Of a DNA stretch of 64,000 nucleotides, positions 53,909-62,574 are shown in pieces (positions within the stretch are counted from its first letter, which is position 1; each line of letters opens with the position of its first letter). The notes under the pieces are model-generated. The model had not been told where the DNA came from. It was given only the letters and a program-made list of their open reading frames with translations, and ran no database searches. The DNA is from Muribaculaceae bacterium (GTDB taxonomy: Bacteria; Bacteroidota; Bacteroidia; Bacteroidales; Muribaculaceae), in NCBI GenBank assembly GCA_017505535.1, contig JAFVPD010000021.1:52093-116092 (forward strand). Direction: 5' to 3'. A program made the position numbers and the translations under genes.

Positions 53909-54561
53909 AAATTCTTAATCCATTTTTTTGACCATTCAAACAACATTTGGGACGCTGCACTAAAGTCAACTGCCTCTCCGTTTTTGTACTTCAAGAAAGC
54001 GTGTGTAATCATTCGCTCCTCAGTTGAAGCCACTTGGAGCAATTGGCTTTGATGTTTGAGATAGTTTCCCGTCTGCTTGAAAACGATGGCTTGCACCACA
54101 AAAGAAGCGGCCTTGTACAATCCTTTCAATATCTCCTCACTCTTTTCGTGCGACATGTTGTGGACACAACCATGATAGATGTTGCAAGCTCCCATCTTGA
54201 TGGCTCTTTCAATAGCTGCATGGTCTATCAACGGAAGTAAATTATCCAAACTTCCCTTAATGGGAGTCGTGTCGTGATAGAACTGGAAGAGGTCGGACGG
54301 CTCCCAATTCATAATCTCATTCTTTCCCGACACAAAACCACAAATCAGTTCTCTATGGGGCAACGTATCCAACATATTATTATATGTATAAATGTCTGAT
54401 GCATTCAGCTCATCTAAAATCACCACAACATCTATGTCACTGGTCTCTGTTGCCTCGCCACGGCCATAACTGCCTTGCAGGCCCACAAACCAAACACGAC
54501 TCGCAAAAACATCATTCAGCTTCTGAAGGAAGTCTTTCAACCAAACATTTATATCTATCAT
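53905..54561 (-). CDS. Nucleotidyltransferase domain protein (aminoglycoside adenylyltransferase-like)
   Basis: A 218-residue protein with a pol-beta-type nucleotidyltransferase core: GLQGSYGRGEATETSDIDVVVIL, with the GS-x-GRGE loop and the Asp-x-Asp pair. The rest is helical (YHGCVHNMSHEKSEEILKGLYKAASFVVQAI), as in small-molecule nucleotidyltransferases such as ANT-type enzymes and some HEPN-linked toxins. Its stop overlaps the dehydrogenase start by ATGA. It could modify an antibiotic, a tRNA or a protein; the third catalytic carboxylate is not clear, so activity is uncertain. Confidence 0.82.
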   Translation of the reverse strand: MIDINVWLKDFLQKLNDVFASRVWFVGLQGSYGRGEATETSDIDVVVILDELNASDIYTYNNMLDTLPHRELICGFVSGKNEIMNWEPSDLFQFYHDTTPIKGSLDNLLPLIDHAAIERAIKMGACNIYHGCVHNMSHEKSEEILKGLYKAASFVVQAIVFKQTGNYLKHQSQLLQVASTEERMITHAFLKYKNGEAVDFSAASQMLFEWSKKWIKNL

Positions 54562-54672
54562 ATTCTATCTAATATTACATTGTGACAATCAAAGTTACGG
54601 GAAAGAGCGCCGAGATGACACATTCCAAATATCTGTATCACCTTATCTTTTTATATAACTTTAACTTCTGAA

Positions 54673-55575
54673 TTATTCTGCACTTAACTCTTGTATTGCA
54701 GTTCGAGCAATTTCAGCACAGGACTCATCGTTACCATCAGCTACGATTCTGTAATATTTCAGAGCATTTTTCTTATCTCCCTGTTTCTCATAAAGATATG
54801 CGATATTATTCGCAATCAGCATATCTTCAGGAGTAAGTTCTCTTGCTTTAAGGAACCATTGCAGAGCAGTCTCCGAGTCTCCAGCATAGGACCTTAAAGC
54901 TCCTTTATCAGTCAGGAAAATCGCATCATTTGGATAAAGCCGAATACAGGTATCTATCATCTTTTCAGCGGAAACGTAGTCATTTGCATCGAGTAGCTGC
55001 GAAAGATAGCCTTGAATGCAGTCTCTAAGATATGATATTCCATTGCTCTCAATTGGGCTATCTAAAGTTCCATTCCACTTATTATTATTCTTAGTGGAAT
55101 GTTCTAACGCAGATTGTATTTCTTGTACTGCCAGTAAATTCTCTTGCACATAAAGATGCATCGCTACCTTTCCTAATCTCAAATCTATTCTATCCGGATT
55201 CTTGCTGATTCCTTCTGCAAGTACCTCTTTTGCAGAATCTAATTTTATAGAATCTATTTGAAGTACAGAATACATATAAAGCTTGCCCCCTAATGAGTCT
55301 TCTGCTACATAATAATCACTTCCATCAGTAGGCTCTATCTCAGACATTACTATTACATCATCAACTGCATTCTGAAAATAATAGTTAGCTTTTAAAGAAT
55401 AGAGTTCTGCGTCAAGCGGGTATATCTTTTCCCAATCTGAAATCAGAGAAAGGATGGCAGTAGAGTCTCGTTCAGAAAGCGCGACCTTGAAGTTATTATA
55501 TAGTTCCTCTCGTGACTGAGCCAATGCCGAGCAAACAAAGAGAACCATAACTGGGATTAGAAGTAAGCGTTTCAT
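54673..55575 (-). CDS. Secreted or periplasmic TPR protein
   Basis: A 300-residue exported protein (signal MKRLLLIPVMVLFVCSALA). The body is helical TPR repeats (ELYNNFKVALSERDSTAIL, DYVSAEKMIDTCIRLYPNDAIFLTDKGAL, TALQWFLKARELTPEDMLIANNIAYLYEKQ, ALKYYRIVADG). It probably acts as a periplasmic scaffold. Codon use is a little more AT-rich than the flanks. Function unknown. It stands between the nucleotidyltransferase operon and tRNA-Leu with no neighbours that explain it. Confidence 0.82.
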   Translation of the reverse strand: MKRLLLIPVMVLFVCSALAQSREELYNNFKVALSERDSTAILSLISDWEKIYPLDAELYSLKANYYFQNAVDDVIVMSEIEPTDGSDYYVAEDSLGGKLYMYSVLQIDSIKLDSAKEVLAEGISKNPDRIDLRLGKVAMHLYVQENLLAVQEIQSALEHSTKNNNKWNGTLDSPIESNGISYLRDCIQGYLSQLLDANDYVSAEKMIDTCIRLYPNDAIFLTDKGALRSYAGDSETALQWFLKARELTPEDMLIANNIAYLYEKQGDKKNALKYYRIVADGNDESCAEIARTAIQELSAE

Positions 55576-55752
55576 ATTTATACAATTTTGACTTCACAAA
55601 ATTATGAAATGTTTTACTATATATCAAAATCGTCAAAACTTATTTTTTAATAGACATCAACTCTACGTTCATGATGGGGTGTTGCTATTCATACGCTTTG
55701 CCATCTCATACTAATTACCTACTGATTGGCAGCACGTTACGGGCGAGGAAAA

Positions 55753-55787
55753 TAAAAACGGAGAGAGTTTTTCAACTTTCTCCGTTT
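55753..55787 (-). terminator. tRNA-Leu terminator
   Basis: AACGGAGAAAG / CTCTCTCCGTT-type stem on the minus strand followed by TTTTATTTTC, starting four bases after the tRNA end. Confidence 0.8.
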
Positions 55788-55790
55788 CAG

Positions 55791-55872
55791 TACCCAGACC
55801 CGGGATCGAACCGGGATGGGTTGCCCCACTGGTGTTTGAGACCAGCGCGTCTACCGATTCCGCCATCTGGGC
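55791..55872 (-). tRNA. tRNA-Leu (anticodon CAA)
   Basis: Cloverleaf on the minus strand: acceptor GCCCAGA / TCTGGGT, D arm GGCGGAATCGGTAGACGC, anticodon stem CTGGT/ACCAG with loop CTCAAAC (anticodon CAA, reads UUG), a long variable arm (TGGGGCAACCCA), T arm CCGGGTCTGG with TTCGATC. Length 82 fits a class II tRNA. Confidence 0.95.
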
Positions 55873-55883
55873 TTTTGCGAGGG

Positions 55884-55915
55884 CAAAGGTACAACGAGTT
55901 TTTTATTTGTGCAAG
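55884..55915 (-). promoter_or_regulatory. tRNA-Leu promoter
   Basis: CTTG (55912-55915), 20 bases containing AAAAAACTCG, TACCTTTG (55884-55891), then CCCTCGCA. Identical over 39 of 40 bases to the tRNA-Asp promoter region. Confidence 0.85.
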
Positions 55916-55997
55916 TATTTTTGTGTGATTTTACTCTCAAATGGCAAAAGTTTGTAAAAAAGATGTCCAAATTGGGTGGATATTAGGAATATTTGCG

Positions 55998-56005
55998 TAA
56001 GTTTG
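55998..56005 (+). promoter_or_regulatory. Candidate -7 box of glgB
   Basis: GCG-TAAGTTTG, 24 bases before ATG 56030; a TTGG 22 bases upstream is a weak -33 element. Confidence 0.5.
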
Positions 56006-56029
56006 TAGTATAATCAAAAAGCTATTTTC

Positions 56030-58075
56030 ATGGAACAACTTGCCATTCTCAAGAATGACCCCTGGCTCGAGCCTCATGCCGAAGCAATTGAAGGTCGCCA
56101 CAACGATGCAATCAACAAAGAAAAGGAACTTACAGTTCAAAGCAAAACGCTCAAATCGTTTGCCAATGCCCACAATTATTTTGGGCTTCATCGCACAGCC
56201 GACGGCGGCTGGGTATTTCGCGAGTGGGCACCCAATGCCACTGACATAGTGCTTATAGGCGATTTTTCGCAATGGCGCGAACTTGTAAGATACCGTCTTA
56301 AACGCATGAAAAATGGTGTGTGGGAAGTGAAGCTCAAAGCCACCGACTTGCACCATGGCGATTTGTACAAGATGGTGGTTTGTTGGGAAGGCGGGCAAGG
56401 CGAGCGCATTCCGGCCTATGCTACCCGCGTGGTACAAGATGAGGTGTCAAAGATATTCTCAGCCCAGGTGTGGGATCCCGAGACTCAATATAAATGGAAA
56501 AAGAAAAGTTTCCGTCCCAAAACATCTCCTCTACTCATATATGAATGCCACATAGGAATGGCACAAGAGAGAGAGGGCGTGGGCACCTATACCGAATTCC
56601 GTGATCTCGTATTGCCTCGCATTGCAGCCGATGGATACAATGCTATTCAAATCATGGCCATTCAGGAGCACCCCTACTATGGCTCATTTGGCTACCATGT
56701 GTCAAGTTTCTTTGCCGCATCAAGCCGTTTTGGTACTCCCGAGGAGCTAAAGTCGCTCATTGACACCGCCCACGAAATGGGTATCGCTGTGATTATGGAC
56801 ATCGTACATTCCCACGCCGTAAAAAATGAGGTTGAGGGTCTTGGACGTCTCGATGGCACAGGCGACCAATATTTCTATGGCGACCATCGCCGTGAACACC
56901 CGGCTTGGGACTCATTGTGCTTTGACTATGGCAAAAACGAGGTATTACACTTCTTGCTCTCAAACTGTAAATATTGGCTTGAAGAATATAAATTTGACGG
57001 ATTCCGCTTTGATGGCGTGACCTCAATGCTATATTACAACCATGGATTGGGACAGGCCTTTGGTGGATATGAAGACTACTACAATGGCGGACAAGACACC
57101 AATGCCATCACCTATCTCACACTTGCCAACAAGCTCATTCACGAAGTAAATCCTCATGCCATAACTATTGCCGAGGAGATGAGCGGCATGCCTGGACTTG
57201 CCACAAAATTTGAAGACGGAGGCATAGGGTTTGACTATCGCATGGCCATGGGTATCCCCGACTATTGGATTAAGATGCTCAAGGAAAAGAAAGATGAGGA
57301 TTGGCACCCCACTTCAATATATTGGGAACTCACCAACCGACGCGCCGATGAAAAAACCATCAGCTATGTTGAAAGTCACGACCAAGCACTCGTGGGAGAT
57401 AAAACGGTTATATTCCGTCTCATCGACGACAAGATGTATTGGCACATGACCAAAGGCGACGACGACATGACAGTTGCTCGCGGTATTGCCTTGCACAAAA
57501 TGATACGCTTGGTAACATTGGCTACTATCAACGGCGGATATCTCAATTTCATGGGCAACGAGTTTGGACACCCCGAGTGGATTGACTTCCCTCGCGAGGG
57601 GAATGGTTGGTCACACAAGTATGCCCGTCGCCAATGGGACTTGGTTGACCGCAAAGAGCTTAAATACCACTACCTCAACGACTTTGACAATGCCATGATA
57701 GAACTCGTCAAAGGCGAGAAAAAATTTGAGGCCCAACCGGTGGAAAAACTTTGGGAAAAGGACGATGACCAAGTATTGGCATTCAAACGCGGATCGTTGG
57801 TATTTGTGTTTAACTTCAACCCATTCCAATCATTCACCGACTATGGCATCTTGGCCCCCGGTGGAGAATATGAAATTGTGCTTTCAAGCGACAATCCCGA
57901 TTTTGGCGGATATGGCAATATCGACGAAAGTGTGAAACATTTCACTCAAGTCGATGAGCTTTACAAACCTCATGGTGTGGAATGGCTCAAGATGTATCTG
58001 CCGGCACGCTCGGCAGTGGTGCTACGCATCACAAAGAAAAAACGTGTTGCTTGTCGCAAGAAAAAAGCCGAATAG
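56030..58075 (+). CDS. glgB: 1,4-alpha-glucan branching enzyme
   Basis: The 681-residue GH13 enzyme introduces alpha-1,6 branches into glycogen. The N-terminus is the carbohydrate-binding CBM48-like region (VFREWAPNATDIVLIGDFSQW). The barrel has MDIVHSHAVKN, FDGFRFDGVTSM with the nucleophile Asp328, a Glu pair at 382-383 (TIAEEMSGMPG) and SYVESHDQALVGDKT. The absence of the long prokaryotic N-extension and the YFYGDHRREHPAWDSLCFDYG segment place it in the eukaryote-type branch of the family, as is common in Bacteroidetes. No other glycogen genes are in the window. Basic tail (KKKRVACRKKKAE). Confidence 0.95.
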   Translation: MEQLAILKNDPWLEPHAEAIEGRHNDAINKEKELTVQSKTLKSFANAHNYFGLHRTADGGWVFREWAPNATDIVLIGDFSQWRELVRYRLKRMKNGVWEVKLKATDLHHGDLYKMVVCWEGGQGERIPAYATRVVQDEVSKIFSAQVWDPETQYKWKKKSFRPKTSPLLIYECHIGMAQEREGVGTYTEFRDLVLPRIAADGYNAIQIMAIQEHPYYGSFGYHVSSFFAASSRFGTPEELKSLIDTAHEMGIAVIMDIVHSHAVKNEVEGLGRLDGTGDQYFYGDHRREHPAWDSLCFDYGKNEVLHFLLSNCKYWLEEYKFDGFRFDGVTSMLYYNHGLGQAFGGYEDYYNGGQDTNAITYLTLANKLIHEVNPHAITIAEEMSGMPGLATKFEDGGIGFDYRMAMGIPDYWIKMLKEKKDEDWHPTSIYWELTNRRADEKTISYVESHDQALVGDKTVIFRLIDDKMYWHMTKGDDDMTVARGIALHKMIRLVTLATINGGYLNFMGNEFGHPEWIDFPREGNGWSHKYARRQWDLVDRKELKYHYLNDFDNAMIELVKGEKKFEAQPVEKLWEKDDDQVLAFKRGSLVFVFNFNPFQSFTDYGILAPGGEYEIVLSSDNPDFGGYGNIDESVKHFTQVDELYKPHGVEWLKMYLPARSAVVLRITKKKRVACRKKKAE

Positions 58076-58094
58076 ATATATCACCGACAATATG

Positions 58095-58132
58095 AGAAGA
58101 AGGTGCGCCAGTGATTTTGGCGCACCTTCTTC
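58095..58132. terminator. Bidirectional terminator between glgB and the small gene
   Basis: GAAGAAGGTGCGCCA / TGGCGCACCTTCTTC is a 15-bp stem with A/T flanks. Confidence 0.85.
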
Positions 58133-58140
58133 AATTTAAA

Positions 58141-58353
58141 CTACAACAACAATGAAACTTCGGCAGGATTTAATGCCCAAGCATAGGTATATGCTTCATC
58201 GGCATCTTCTTCAGCCTCAACAATCTTGAGGTTTTGAGCTGTAGCCTTCAACTCCAGCAATTGGCCTACCGACATCTTTGATCTCAATTTGTTAAGCAAC
58301 ATTTCAACAGAGCCACTATCAACACTTCTGATTGTTTGGCCCATAAACGGCAT
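58141..58353 (-). CDS. Small hypothetical protein (70 aa)
   Basis: A frame of 70 residues from ATG 58353 (MPFMGQTIRSVDSG, then MSVGQLLELKATAQNLKIVE and an acidic EEDADEAYTYAWA). The open frame extends upstream to 58467 but that part crosses a strong terminator, so the true start must be 58353 or a later Met (58242-58260 region). The composition is protein-like: amphipathic helices and an acidic middle. No family recognised. It lies beyond the hflX terminator and would need its own promoter, for which I see no good candidate. Real but unconfirmed. Confidence 0.45.
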   Translation of the reverse strand: MPFMGQTIRSVDSGSVEMLLNKLRSKMSVGQLLELKATAQNLKIVEAEEDADEAYTYAWALNPAEVSLLL

Positions 58354-58415
58354 CTCCAACCAAGTTATCTCCCGGAGCCCTGAAACGGGGTTGAAATGCG
58401 TGCCAAATTGGCTAC

Positions 58416-58454
58416 ATAAAACCAGGAGGCCGCAAAAAGTTGCGGCCTCCTGGT
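58416..58454 (-). terminator. hflX terminator
   Basis: A perfect 15-bp stem ACCAGGAGGCCGCAA / TTGCGGCCTCCTGGT followed on the minus strand by TTTATG, 33 bases past the hflX stop. Confidence 0.9.
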
Positions 58455-58486
58455 GGAATATTTTCAAAAGTTATCTCGCCGGGGTA

Positions 58487-59710
58487 TCACACGAGATCTT
58501 CTTCGTCATATTTTTGGAAAAGGAAATCGTTATAGGGGAATCGAGTGAGATGAATCTCCTTGGCCTTTGCATATAACAGCTCCTTGAGCGTGTCAATGTT
58601 GGTTTGCTTCTTGGCCGAGATAAACACACAATTATCGTGCATTTTTGCCATCCATGACGACTGCAATTCCTCAAGCGATATATTTTCTCGAGTGCGAGGA
58701 GTCAAATCATCTTCATCTTTGGGGACATAGGAGAATGCATCGATTTTGTTAAACACCATTATCATGGGTTTATCTTTACTCTCACACACCTCTTGTAATG
58801 TCTTGTTAACTACCTCGATTTGTTCTTCAAATTGAGGGTGAGAAATATCCACGACATGAACCAACAGGTCGGCATCACGCACCTCATCAAGAGTCGATTT
58901 AAACGAATCGACCAAGTGGGTGGGGAGCTTACGTATGAACCCTACGGTATCGGTCAAAAGAAATGGCAAGTTGTCAATAATCACCTTTCTCACAGTGGTG
59001 TCAAGCGTGGCAAACAATTTATTCTCGGCAAAGACCTCGCTCTTGCTCAATAGATTCATCAACGTCGATTTACCCACATTGGTATAACCCACAAGGGCTA
59101 TACGAGTGAGCTTACCACGATTTTTGCGTTGTATCGACTTCTGCTTGTCGATGCTTTTCAACTCGGCTTTGAGTCGGGCTATCTTATCGAGAATAATACG
59201 GCGGTCGGTTTCTATCTGAGTTTCACCGGGTCCACGCATACCGATACCCCCACGCTGGCGCTCAAGGTGGGTCCACATGCGAGTCAATCGAGGAAGTAGA
59301 TATTGATATTGGGCAAGTTCCACTTGAGTTTTTGCATTGGACGTTTGAGCTCGTTTAGCAAATATATCAAGAATCAAACTTGTGCGGTCAAGAATTTTCA
59401 CCTGCAATTCCTTTTCGATATTTGACACCTGCTTTGTCGATAGGTCATCATCAAATATCACCATACCTATCTCGTTGTCTTCTACATATTGCTTTATTTC
59501 CTCAAGTTTGCCGGTTCCCACAAACGTGCGGGGATTAGGGTAATCAAGACGCTGCAAGAAACGCATCACTGTTACAGCCCCTGCCGTATCGGCAAGGAAT
59601 GCAAGCTCGTCGAGATATTCATTAGCTTTTGCTTCGCCCTGAGTTGGGGTGATGAGTCCCACGAGCACAGCTCGCTCGGTGGTCTCTTTATTTATCATCA
59701 TGTCTTTCAT
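58487..59710 (-). CDS. hflX: Ribosome-splitting GTPase HflX
   Basis: The 407-residue GTPase binds and splits ribosomes, especially under stress. The N-terminal domain is seen as RAVLVGLITPTQGEAKANEYL with TFVGTGKLEEIKQYV, followed by a coiled region (GIGMRGPGETQIETDRR is the HflX signature). The G domain has G1 LVGYTNVGKSTL, G3 LTDTVGFIRKLPTHLV and G4 MVFNKIDA. The C-terminus is acidic. Its ATG at 59710 lies four bases after a TAACTTTG box (59715-59722 on the minus strand), but no -33 element is evident. Confidence 0.96.
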   Translation of the reverse strand: MKDMMINKETTERAVLVGLITPTQGEAKANEYLDELAFLADTAGAVTVMRFLQRLDYPNPRTFVGTGKLEEIKQYVEDNEIGMVIFDDDLSTKQVSNIEKELQVKILDRTSLILDIFAKRAQTSNAKTQVELAQYQYLLPRLTRMWTHLERQRGGIGMRGPGETQIETDRRIILDKIARLKAELKSIDKQKSIQRKNRGKLTRIALVGYTNVGKSTLMNLLSKSEVFAENKLFATLDTTVRKVIIDNLPFLLTDTVGFIRKLPTHLVDSFKSTLDEVRDADLLVHVVDISHPQFEEQIEVVNKTLQEVCESKDKPMIMVFNKIDAFSYVPKDEDDLTPRTRENISLEELQSSWMAKMHDNCVFISAKKQTNIDTLKELLYAKAKEIHLTRFPYNDFLFQKYDEEDLV

Positions 59711-60072
59711 AATGCAAAGTTAGTATTTTAATTGGTAATTCCCACTACGGGGTGGTATCTTTGGTCGTTTTTTGCCTTCATGTCAATTTTATGCGGCAAA
59801 GTTAGAATGCATCTACGCAATATTTATGCGCAGAACGAATAAAAATGACTAAAATCGTAAAAAACAACCATTTTTTTGGGGGGATACCGGCTATTTAGAC
59901 CGAGTATTCCCCCTCGGGAATTACCAAAACGTAGTGATTTTTATGCCGACGCAACATCGTTGAGTTGCGCTCTTTTTCACAAAAATTCAACCGAATATTT
60001 GCGTAGCCCCTGGAAATAGTGTAACTTAGCACTCACATTATAACTCATCGTAAAACCAACTCTAATTTAATA
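59711..60072. promoter_or_regulatory. Divergent intergenic region with a GC-rich hairpin
   Basis: The 362-base region separates hflX from the dehydrogenase gene. It holds two TAACTTTG boxes on the minus strand (59715-59722 and 59797-59804). A strong hairpin lies at 59878-59913: GGGGGGATAC-CGG / CCG-A-GTATTCCCCC around a nine-base loop. It has no T tract on either strand, so it is probably not a terminator. No gene seen. Confidence 0.55.
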
Positions 60073-61281
60073 ATGTCAAAAGTTATTATTATCGGAGCAG
60101 GCGGTGTTGGCACCGTAGTAGCTCACAAATGCGCTCAAAATCCGCATGTGTTTAACGAAATCGTGCTTGCATCTCGCACAAAAAGAAAGTGTGACGCCAT
60201 CGCTAAAGCAATAGGCGCCAGCAACATCACTACCGACTCGGTCGATGCCGATAGCGTGCCTCAACTCGTGGAACTATTCCGTCGTCACAAGCCCGACTTG
60301 GTTATCAACGTAGCACTTCCCTATCAAGACCTCACCATCATGGACGCGTGCCTTGAATGTGGAGTTAACTACCTCGACACTGCCAATTATGAGCCTAAAG
60401 ACGAAGCCCACTTTGAATATTCATGGCAATGGGCCTATCGTGAACGCTTTGAAAAAGCCGGCCTCACAGCTATTCTCGGCTGTGGTTTCGACCCGGGGGT
60501 TTCGGGGGTATTCACTGCCTATGCCGCAAAACACCACTTCTCGGAAATGGAGTATCTCGACATCGTCGATTGTAATGCCGGCGACCATGGCAAAGCTTTT
60601 GCAACAAACTTCAACCCCGAAATCAACATTCGCGAAATTACCCAAAACGGTCGCTACTACCAAGATGGCAAATGGGTAACAACCGGCCCTCTTGAAATAC
60701 ACGCACCACTCACCTATCCCAATATTGGACCTCGCGACTCATACCTCCTCTATCACGAAGAACTTGAATCGCTCGTAATCAACTATCCCACAATTAAACG
60801 CGCTCGTTTCTGGATGACTTTTGGACAAGAATACCTCACTCACTTGCGAGTTATCCAAAACATAGGCATGGCGCGCATCGATGAAGTTGAATACAACGGT
60901 GTGAAAATCGTTCCATTGCAATTCCTCAAAGCCGTACTACCCAACCCTCAAGACCTCGGAGAAAACTACAAAGGCGAGACTTCGATTGGTTGCCGCATCT
61001 CGGGTAAGGACAAACAAGGAAATCAGGCTACCTACTATATCTACAACAACTGCAGCCACCAAGAAGCATACAAAGAAACCGGAATGCAAGCAGTGAGCTA
61101 CACCACCGGAGTTCCCGCCATGATTGGTGCAATGATGTTCCTCACCGGCAAATGGGTTAAACCGGGCGTTCACAACGTTGAAGAATTTGACCCCGATCCT
61201 TTCATGGAACAACTCAACCTCCAGGGCCTCCCCTGGCACGAAGTGCACGGCGCAGACCTTGAAGTAGATAAAATCGGCTAA
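60073..61281 (+). CDS. Carboxynorspermidine dehydrogenase (saccharopine-dehydrogenase-like)
   Basis: A 402-residue NADP-dependent enzyme. In the family it condenses aspartate semialdehyde with a diamine to carboxy(nor)spermidine in the alternative spermidine pathway of many gut bacteria. Marks are the nucleotide loop VIIIGAGGVGTVVAHKC, LVINVALPYQDLTIMDACL, LGCGFDPGVSGVFTAYA, DSYLLYHEELESLV and an aspartate-rich end (EFDPDPFMEQL). The decarboxylase partner is not in the window. Saccharopine dehydrogenase is the nearest alternative. Own unit with a terminator. Confidence 0.88.
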   Translation: MSKVIIIGAGGVGTVVAHKCAQNPHVFNEIVLASRTKRKCDAIAKAIGASNITTDSVDADSVPQLVELFRRHKPDLVINVALPYQDLTIMDACLECGVNYLDTANYEPKDEAHFEYSWQWAYRERFEKAGLTAILGCGFDPGVSGVFTAYAAKHHFSEMEYLDIVDCNAGDHGKAFATNFNPEINIREITQNGRYYQDGKWVTTGPLEIHAPLTYPNIGPRDSYLLYHEELESLVINYPTIKRARFWMTFGQEYLTHLRVIQNIGMARIDEVEYNGVKIVPLQFLKAVLPNPQDLGENYKGETSIGCRISGKDKQGNQATYYIYNNCSHQEAYKETGMQAVSYTTGVPAMIGAMMFLTGKWVKPGVHNVEEFDPDPFMEQLNLQGLPWHEVHGADLEVDKIG

Positions 61282-61312
61282 ACTTTGACTAATAAGAATT
61301 ACACGCTTGAAA

Positions 61313-61353
61313 AATAATTCGGGCTACGGCGATAGGTTGTTGCCCGAGTTATT
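61313..61353 (+). terminator. Terminator of the carboxynorspermidine dehydrogenase gene
   Basis: AATAATTCGGGC / GCCCGAGTTATT stem (61313-61324 with 61341-61353), then TTATT, 32 bases after the stop. Confidence 0.65.
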
Positions 61354-61505
61354 TATTACACAATTATTAACTCATTAAACATGATATGCTAATTTTGGGC
61401 TATTACAACATAAATATAGTGTGATGAATCTTTAAGTTTGTAATATAACTCTCACAAAAGCAGAACGAAACAGAAATAGAGATATAACAACATATTAAAA
61501 ATAGA

Positions 61506-61660
61506 GCTATTGGCTCTTATTCTCCCGACTGAAAACCGCCAAAATTTTAAGAACACGAGAATAAGCAGAGACCAAGAGTTCATGCCTATAGGTGTGAACT
61601 GTTTTTGCTTATCTGTGTTCAAGGTGCTTGGCGGTACCCCAGTCAGAGATTGGCATTAGC
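61506..61660 (+). ncRNA. Candidate rod-shaped structured RNA of about 155 nt
   Basis: Nested inverted repeats build one long hairpin. From outside in they are GCTA (61506) with TAGC (61657-61660), GACTG (61527-61531) with CAGTC (61640-61644), ACCGCCAA (61535-61542) with TTGGCGGT (61628-61635), GAACAC plus AGAATAAGCA (61551-61567) with TGCTTATCT plus GTGTTC (61606-61620), and AGTTCA (61577-61582) with TGAACT (61595-61600), capped by the palindrome CCTATAGG (61585-61592). Internal loops separate the stems. Length and rod shape resemble 6S RNA, but I cannot show homology. It could also be the leader of the HTH gene, which starts 14 bases downstream. A possible -7 box (TAATTTTG) is at 61390-61397. 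The rest of 61354-61505 holds nothing else. Confidence 0.5.
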
Positions 61661-61674
61661 AGTTCCACTTTTTT

Positions 61675-61893
61675 ATGATACATATTGGTCAATTGATAAA
61701 ACAAGAACTTGAACGGCAAGAGCGCACTCCGGCTTGGTTTGCGCGCAAAATCAATTGTACCCGGCCCAATGTGTACCATATCTTTGCCTCGCAATCGATA
61801 AACTCAGAGTTGTTATTGCATATCTCGCAAGTTTTACATCACGATTTTTTCAAATATTACTCCGACATAATAAACAGGAACGAATATCCATAA
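61675..61893 (+). CDS. Small Cro/C1-type HTH regulator
   Basis: A 72-residue protein that is nearly all one HTH domain: IGQLIKQELERQERTPAWFARKINCTRPNVYHIFA, where the second and third helices are clear, followed by a short oligomerisation-like helix (LLLHISQVLHHDFFKYY). Such short regulators are common in Bacteroides genomes near mobile or stress genes. It starts just after the structured RNA candidate, which might be its leader. Confidence 0.8.
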   Translation: MIHIGQLIKQELERQERTPAWFARKINCTRPNVYHIFASQSINSELLLHISQVLHHDFFKYYSDIINRNEYP

Positions 61894-62013
61894 TTATTTT
61901 TTACGCTTTAGTAAAAATTACTTACGCCCAACAAAGGTTAAGAAGTATTGATAAATGTAACTTTGCATTCGCATATATAATCAATATTTTTATTAATCTC
62001 AAAATTTACTTAA

Positions 62014-62373
62014 ATGAAGAAAACTTTTTCAATGATGCTCATGCTGTTGATAATGAGCATTTCAATGGTAAGTTGTGGCAATGACGATGAACCCGCAAAT
62101 CGTATTCCTATTATAGGGAAGTGGAAATGTGACAATCATATGTATTGGGGCCCTGATACTTACACTTTCTATAAAGATGGTACATATTATTGGGAGTGCA
62201 CTGGATACTCAGGCTCTCCTCAAACTGGGTCTTATACTTATAATGCTGGACTTCTTATACGAGTTGATAGAACCGGAGCTTCTTGGACTGAATATATTAG
62301 TATGTCGTCAGCAGATAGATTTATCTTAACCGACGAAGATGGCGACTCATATACTTATGTTCGGATATATTGA
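62014..62373 (+). CDS. Small lipoprotein with a lipocalin-like beta barrel
   Basis: A 119-residue lipoprotein: signal MKKTFSMMLMLLIMSISMVSC followed by Gly-Asn-Asp-Asp, compatible with surface export. The remaining 97 residues are beta-rich with the IIGKWKCDN start typical of small lipocalin-like proteins of Bacteroidetes, then TYTFYKDGTYYW, GSYTYNAGLLIRV and a C-terminal FILTDEDGDSYTYV. A TAACTTTG box lies at 61958-61965. Followed by a terminator. Ligand unknown. Confidence 0.8.
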   Translation: MKKTFSMMLMLLIMSISMVSCGNDDEPANRIPIIGKWKCDNHMYWGPDTYTFYKDGTYYWECTGYSGSPQTGSYTYNAGLLIRVDRTGASWTEYISMSSADRFILTDEDGDSYTYVRIY

Positions 62374-62434
62374 TTCGGCAAACACACGCCAACATTAAGG
62401 GACAGTTCCAGAATCCCTATTACATAAACCCCAA

Positions 62435-62468
62435 AGATGAGCTTCATTACCCAATGAGGCTCATTTTT
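62435..62468 (+). terminator. Terminator of the small lipoprotein gene
   Basis: ATGAGC-TTCATT / AATGAG-GCTCAT stem with an ACCC loop, followed by TTTTTG. Confidence 0.8.
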
Positions 62469-62574
62469 GTTTACACATAGTCGCCGTTAAAAAACTTTAA
62501 TCCACATCAATCCCCTCACGATATATCAAGGGAAATTGTATCTTTGCCAAAACGACCTTAACAACCATGCCGAT

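Noticed and set aside
61734..62084. 116-residue frame overlapping the HTH and lipoprotein genes
   Set aside because: It is out of frame with both and has no signal or domain; both real genes explain the region.
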